From positions 1 through 10,838 of the forward strand of contig JAKISR010000059.1 of the NCBI GenBank assembly GCA_021648465.1: a DNA stretch of 10,838 bases, given 5' to 3'. Each line of letters begins with the position of its first letter. The stretch's first letter is position 1. The DNA is from Sulfurimonas sp. (GTDB taxonomy: Bacteria; Campylobacterota; Campylobacteria; Campylobacterales; Sulfurimonadaceae). The translations under genes were made by a program, and so were the position numbers. Positions 7,351-10,838 of the stretch are shown here, piece by piece. The notes under the pieces are model-generated. The model had not been told where the DNA came from and did no database searches. It was given only the letters and a program-made list of their open reading frames with translations.

Positions 7351-8049
7351 GTGGAGTTTAAAGGGTTTAGTGATAAAACATTACCATTTTTAGAATCCAT
7401 TCGTCAAAACAACTCAAAAGAGTGGTTTGAACTACATCGTTATAAATATGAAAAGTTTATATTAGAGCCATCTCGTGCATTTGTTAATGAGTTTGGTGAG
7501 CATTTAATGGCGTTAGAGCCAACTATAAATTTCTCACCAAAAATCAATAAATCACTTTTTAGAATCTATCGCGATACTCGCAGAATGGGTGCGAACAAAG
7601 TGCCTTTAAAACATAGAATAGGTATAATTTTCTGGCAAGGTTCAGGCTCCAGAATGCAAACATCATCTTTTTACCTGCACTTCTCACCAGATGAACTTTT
7701 TGTAGCTGTTGGTGTTAGGTGGTTTGAAAAACCTATGCTTGAAGCATATCGTGAATATATTAAGGACTCAAAAAAACGACAAGAGTTAAATGATTTACTT
7801 CATTCTTTAATGAGTAAAGGTTATAATGTTATAGAAAAAGGTTATAAAAGATTTCCAAGAGGTGTGAATTCAGAGATGATTAATTCACACCTATTTTTAT
7901 ATAAAGGGATGGCAACTTATAAAATTCTAAATCCAAAACTTATAGAAGATGGAGATAAATTTATAGATACTCTTTATAAGATATATGAAGAAATGTTACC
8001 ATTACAGCGTATTGTTTACGAGATTAGTTTGAGAGTCAAAGAGGAATAG
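7351..8049 (+). CDS. DUF2461 family protein (TIGR02453-like)
   Basis: This is a 232-aa soluble protein of the DUF2461 family, whose biochemical function is unknown. The recognisable family pattern is a start near FSDKTLPFLESIRQNNSKEW, then FELHRYKYEKFI. Next come FRIYRDTRRMGANKVPLKHR (residues 71-90, with the conserved R-I-Y-R-D-x-R core), a YLHFSPDELFVAVGVRWFE segment typical of the middle of the family, and a GFKR-like KRFPRGV near 172-178. Length is normal for the family. Translation starts at GTG, the only start that keeps the family N-terminus, 10 bp after the ccsBA stop. The stop codon abuts the hemH ATG with no gap. The position between ccsBA and hemH suggests co-expression with heme genes, but nothing in the protein shows a heme role. 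Confidence 0.87.
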   Translation: MEFKGFSDKTLPFLESIRQNNSKEWFELHRYKYEKFILEPSRAFVNEFGEHLMALEPTINFSPKINKSLFRIYRDTRRMGANKVPLKHRIGIIFWQGSGSRMQTSSFYLHFSPDELFVAVGVRWFEKPMLEAYREYIKDSKKRQELNDLLHSLMSKGYNVIEKGYKRFPRGVNSEMINSHLFLYKGMATYKILNPKLIEDGDKFIDTLYKIYEEMLPLQRIVYEISLRVKEE

Positions 8050-9003
8050 ATGGTAAAAAAAGAAGCAGTTATATTATTAAATATGGGTGGACCAAATAAC
8101 CTTGAAGAGGTTGAACTGTTTTTAACAAATATGTTTAATGATAAAAATATTTTAACAATGAAGAGCTCACTTTTAAGAAAATTTATAGCTACTATGATAA
8201 TATTTATGAGAACAGAAAAAGCTCAAGATATATATAAACAAATAGGTGGTAAATCTCCAATAGTTGGATATACAAAATCTTTAGTAGAAAAACTTCAAAC
8301 AAAGTTAGGAAAGGATATTGTAGTTGATTTTGCTATGAGATACACACCACCTTTTGCTTCAGAAGTTATAGAGAGATTAAACAAAGAAAAAGTTCAAAAG
8401 ATATACTTGATTCCTCTTTATCCGCAATTTTCAACCACTACAACTAAATCCTCACTTGAAGATTTTGAAGAGCAGTATCACTTACATGGAGATAATGCAG
8501 TTTTAGTAGAGATAAAACACTTTTTTCAAAATAGAAGTTATAATAAAGCTGTTATAAGTAGAGTAAAAGAGACAGTAGCACAAGATAAATATGAAGAGTT
8601 TGATATCATTTTTTCTGCTCATGGACTTCCACAAAAGATAGTTGACAAAGGTGATGTATATCAAAAACATATAGAAAAACATGTAGAGATATTAAAAAAT
8701 ATGTTTAAAGATGAAAGTATGAATTTTAATCAAATTCATTTAGCATACCAATCTAAGGTGGGACCAATGCAGTGGCTAAAACCATCACTTGATGATACAC
8801 TTATCTCACTTAAGAATAAAAAAGTAGTAATTTTCCCTCTTGCTTTTACTATTGATAACTCTGAGACAGAATTTGAGTTAGATATAGAGTATAAAGAAAT
8901 TGCTAATAAATTGGGTTTTGATGAATATAGAGTATGTAGATGCCCAAATGATACTCCAGAATTTATTGATGCCCTTTGTGAAATATATAAAAAGATGAAG
9001 TAG
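8050..9003 (+). CDS. hemH: Ferrochelatase
   Basis: This enzyme inserts ferrous iron into protoporphyrin IX, the last step of heme b synthesis. At 317 aa it has the usual bacterial length. Family signatures are visible in order: LLNMGGPNNLEEVELFL at the N-terminus, PLYPQFSTTTTKSS (122-135), the catalytic histidine H191 in FSAHGLP, YQSKVGPMQWLKPS (233-246), and the acidic active-site segment IDNSETEFELD (268-278), where E272 aligns with the conserved glutamate. The usual SEHIET sequence is replaced there by IDNSET; I recall this as common in Campylobacterota. No membrane segment is seen. The ATG follows GAGGAA at 8041-8046 inside the end of the DUF2461 gene, with zero gap between genes. Placement downstream of ccsBA couples heme production with heme use in cytochrome c maturation. 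Confidence 0.95.
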   Translation: MVKKEAVILLNMGGPNNLEEVELFLTNMFNDKNILTMKSSLLRKFIATMIIFMRTEKAQDIYKQIGGKSPIVGYTKSLVEKLQTKLGKDIVVDFAMRYTPPFASEVIERLNKEKVQKIYLIPLYPQFSTTTTKSSLEDFEEQYHLHGDNAVLVEIKHFFQNRSYNKAVISRVKETVAQDKYEEFDIIFSAHGLPQKIVDKGDVYQKHIEKHVEILKNMFKDESMNFNQIHLAYQSKVGPMQWLKPSLDDTLISLKNKKVVIFPLAFTIDNSETEFELDIEYKEIANKLGFDEYRVCRCPNDTPEFIDALCEIYKKMK

Positions 9004-9030
9004 AAATTAAGTAAAAAATAAAATTTATGA

Positions 9031-9036
9031 TAGAAT
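9031..9036 (+). promoter_or_regulatory. Possible -10 element for the coiled-coil membrane protein gene
   Basis: TAGAAT lies in the 60-bp gap after hemH, 28 bp before the GTG start and preceded by A/T-rich DNA. It has the same hexamer as the candidate before ccsBA. There is no -35 box and no terminator hairpin after hemH, so read-through from the heme genes is equally possible. Confidence 0.22.
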
Positions 9037-9052
9037 TACTGTAAAATATTTT

Positions 9053-9056
9053 AAGG
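9053..9056 (+). promoter_or_regulatory. Ribosome binding site deciding a GTG start at 9064
   Basis: AAGG lies 7 bases before GTG at 9064. The overlapping ATG at 9062 opens a frame of only a few codons. The next in-frame ATG (residue 13) would cut the first membrane helix and has no ribosome site. Confidence 0.5.
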
Positions 9057-9063
9057 TTGTAAT

Positions 9064-10311
9064 GTGTTTGATAATGATTTATTAATTGCTTTTGCATTTA
9101 TGATTTTATTATTTTTAAGACAAATCTCAATTTTAAAACAGCAAAATAAAATAAATTATGCACCACTTATGCTAGGTATTGGTTCTATTAGTGGTGTTAT
9201 CCACTTTATAATACATCCAGAAATTATAGATATGTTGTTAATTTTAAGAGAAAGTTTACTTCCTTTTTTAGTTTCTTTGTTGTTTTATATAGTGATGAAT
9301 ATCCTTCATCAAACAAAACAGTCAAATCAAACAAAACTTCAACATGAGTTTACAACAACTCTTATACAACAAATGACACAATTAAAAGAATTTACCTCTG
9401 AATTAGAAAAAAAGATGATACTAAATCAAAATGAAGATAGGGCTGCACAAGAGGAGGTAAGAGAAAAATTTAAACAAGATATTAAAGCCTTAGATACTAT
9501 CCAAATAAATCAAACTAAATTTTTAGAAAAATTTGACCAAATGCAGGTCTGGCATGATAATGTTACAAATACATTTGAAAATTTTACTAATGTTGAACTA
9601 CCATCTTTAGATAATGTTATTCATGAACATATAGATATTCTTAGAGTAGCAGAACAAGATCATTTTAATAAAGTTAAAATAACATTAGATAAAGCTGTTC
9701 AAAGCAGGGGTACTATTGTTGATGATATTGAAAAAGTTAAAGAAAAACTATTTAACATGAGTAATCTATCTCAAAATATTGCACAAGAGATTGTGGATAA
9801 GACAAATCAAAAAATTTCAAATGTCACACTACCATTTGAAAAGCAAATAACACTATTAAAATCACATGCAGAGGGAATTAGTACTTCTTTATATGAAAGT
9901 GAAAATATACTTGGTTCCATAAAAGAGCAGAGTGAGATGCTTATGAAACAGATGATTCTTTCATCAAATAAAATGAATGAACTTAAAGAGGAAAATAGTA
10001 ATCTGTTTGATATCTATACAACCATGAAAGAACTTATGAGTGAGATAGAAGTGATAAAATCAGAGTATGTAAAATCCCAAGCACAGTTAAGTATGATAGT
10101 TAAAGATTTTAAAGAATCAAAAGATGATGAGATAGATAGTATAAAAGAGCAGATGGAGTCTCTTATAGTGATTTTAACAACAAAAGTGGATAATTCCCTA
10201 GAAAAATTGCATAATCATTATCATATTGCAAATGAAGATATATCAAAAAGTGTTCAATTTTTAGCAAAACAAGCACAAGTGAAGAATAGTTACTCAGACT
10301 TAGATAGCTAA
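9064..10311 (+). CDS. Membrane-anchored coiled-coil protein of unknown function
   Basis: I do not recognise the family of this 415-aa protein. Three hydrophobic stretches lie at about 6-19, 33-52 and 63-82. The rest (about 85-410) is hydrophilic, free of Cys and almost entirely helical, with long runs of Glu, Lys, Gln, Asn and spaced Leu/Ile that suggest a coiled-coil rod. A break at NVELPSLDN (about 176-184) and another near NVTLPFEKQ (about 254-262) may be hinges. With the short basic loop after helix 1 (LKQQNK) inside, an odd number of helices puts the rod in the cytoplasm; this orientation is a guess. No methyl-accepting chemotaxis signalling tip, nuclease motif or ATP-binding motif is present. 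It starts at GTG with AAGG 7 bases upstream. It lies 60 bp after hemH and overlaps the convergent gene by 12 bp. Possible roles include scaffold or spatial organiser. Confidence 0.85.
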   Translation: MFDNDLLIAFAFMILLFLRQISILKQQNKINYAPLMLGIGSISGVIHFIIHPEIIDMLLILRESLLPFLVSLLFYIVMNILHQTKQSNQTKLQHEFTTTLIQQMTQLKEFTSELEKKMILNQNEDRAAQEEVREKFKQDIKALDTIQINQTKFLEKFDQMQVWHDNVTNTFENFTNVELPSLDNVIHEHIDILRVAEQDHFNKVKITLDKAVQSRGTIVDDIEKVKEKLFNMSNLSQNIAQEIVDKTNQKISNVTLPFEKQITLLKSHAEGISTSLYESENILGSIKEQSEMLMKQMILSSNKMNELKEENSNLFDIYTTMKELMSEIEVIKSEYVKSQAQLSMIVKDFKESKDDEIDSIKEQMESLIVILTTKVDNSLEKLHNHYHIANEDISKSVQFLAKQAQVKNSYSDLDS

Positions 10312-10695
10312 AATAATTAGTATAGGATAGATAAAGAGTCCCATATATGGTAAAAAACTGTTAATAGGTGCTAGAAGAATTAGACTTAATTCTTGAGACA
10401 ATTTTTTTTTAGTAAAAACTTGCTCTATTAGAAGTATCTTAGTCACTATATCTACCACTTTAATGGATAGTAGAGTGGCCGCATATATATTGTAGTCTGT
10501 TAATATAAAAAAGGCTATAGCAAACATAAAAGTTGGTTGCATAATTAAAAATAAAAATATACTTTTTGAATAGTGTTTATGCATACGAATAATCATACCC
10601 ATAATACTGGGAGCCTTCTGCCAAGAAATTTCATAAAATTCAAAAAGAATAAAGATAAAAATATAATTTAAAATCAGCTCATCAATGATTATCAT
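10300..10695 (-). CDS. Small four-helix membrane protein of unknown function
   Basis: This is a 131-aa, very hydrophobic protein with about four membrane helices (near residues 4-20, 45-66, 70-90 and 104-130). Short charged loops separate them: WQKAPS, IRMHKHYSK and FTKKKLSQ. The basic loop between helices 1 and 2 suggests that face is cytoplasmic. I do not recognise the family. The last codons overlap the end of the coiled-coil gene on the other strand by 12 bp (10300-10311). The ATG at 10693-10695 has no Shine-Dalgarno sequence, and a TGA stop lies immediately upstream in frame, so the reading frame cannot extend further. An insertion sequence ends 16 bp upstream of the start, so the native promoter has probably been separated from the gene. 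The consistent hydrophobic pattern argues that it is a real coding gene; current expression is uncertain. Confidence 0.65.
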   Translation of the reverse strand: MIIIDELILNYIFIFILFEFYEISWQKAPSIMGMIIRMHKHYSKSIFLFLIMQPTFMFAIAFFILTDYNIYAATLLSIKVVDIVTKILLIEQVFTKKKLSQELSLILLAPINSFLPYMGLFIYPILIILAI

Positions 10696-10711
10696 TCAAT
10701 ATTGTACACTA

Positions 10712-10735
10712 TGGAATGTCCCCTATAAACTAGAC
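10712..10735 (-). repeat. Putative terminal inverted repeat of the IS3-family element
   Basis: The + strand reads TGGAATGTCCCC then TATAAACTAGAC. The TG tip, CCCC block and nearby AGAC fit IS3/IS150-group ends. The boundary is inferred because the partner repeat is not in the window. Confidence 0.6.
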
Positions 10736-10765
10736 AGTTACTAACCCAGTAAAAACCTAATTTTC

Positions 10766-10838
10766 TTAAGACTCTAAATTATACCTTTTTTCAAACTCAT
10801 TTGGTGAAATTCCATCTAAAAAGCTATGTCTTCTTTTT
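10766..10838 (-). CDS. IS3-family transposase (OrfB), C-terminal fragment
   Basis: The last 23 residues of a transposase are visible, ending with a stop at 10766-10768. They include KRRHSFLDGISPNEFEKRYN, which matches the conserved C-terminus of IS3-family OrfB integrase-type transposases (R-R-H-S-x-L-x-x-x-S-P-x-E-F-E). This is the helical tail just after the catalytic glutamate of the DDE active site, which itself lies outside the window. Whether the element is intact cannot be judged. The gene points towards the small membrane protein gene, so transposase transcripts could read into it. Confidence 0.85.
   Translation of the reverse strand, partial: KRRHSFLDGISPNEFEKRYNLES

Larger units (their letters stand above)
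10712..10838 (-). mobile_element. IS3-family insertion sequence, right end (rest outside window)
   Basis: The segment contains the 3' end of an IS3-type transposase frame and, 54 bp beyond its stop, a terminus TGGAATGTCCCC. This resembles IS3/IS150-group ends as I remember them (TG at the tip, then a CCCC block and AGACA further in). The element runs on the minus strand towards lower coordinates. The other end and the target duplication are outside the window. Confidence 0.8.

Noticed and set aside
9064..10311. Possible chemoreceptor or Zorya ZorA-like motor protein
   Set aside because: Membrane domain plus long rod is superficially similar, but there is no conserved chemoreceptor hairpin tip, no HAMP domain, no MotA/TolQ signature, and no defence genes nearby.

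Overview
The window is about 30% G+C chromosomal DNA. The low G+C, the FlgS-type kinase and the CcsB–CcsA fusion protein point to the Campylobacterota, most likely a free-living Sulfurimonas/Sulfuricurvum-like organism. This assignment rests on remembered family features and gene content, not on a database search.

Layout: (1) 1-3442 (+) holds the 3' end of dnaE, an M18 aminopeptidase and the cytoplasmic histidine kinase FlgS. They are packed with a 9-bp gap and a 1-bp stop/start overlap, as in one transcription unit. (2) 3455-4162 (+) looks self-contained: a sigma-54 (RpoN) -24/-12 site just behind flgS, a 108-aa protein I do not recognise, a 95-aa DUF2249 protein and a long A+T-rich hairpin. 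(3) 4197-9003 (+) is a tight run of ccsBA (1047-aa cytochrome c synthase/heme exporter), a DUF2461 protein and hemH (ferrochelatase), so it holds both the last step of heme synthesis and heme attachment to periplasmic c-type cytochromes. (4) 9064-10311 (+) encodes a 415-aa protein with three N-terminal membrane segments and a long coiled coil. (5) 10300-10695 (-) encodes a small four-helix membrane protein that overlaps the previous gene tail to tail. (6) 10712-10838 (-) is the right end of an IS3-family insertion sequence. It stops 16 bp upstream of the start codon of that membrane protein and reads towards it.

Most of the window is housekeeping (replication, peptide turnover, heme and cytochrome c) plus one flagellar regulator. 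The least explained parts are the two-gene unit behind flgS, the coiled-coil membrane protein, and the small membrane gene whose upstream region has been replaced by an insertion sequence. I see no CRISPR array, tRNA, rRNA or clear defence system. No stretch longer than about 80 bp lacks a gene or mobile-element assignment.
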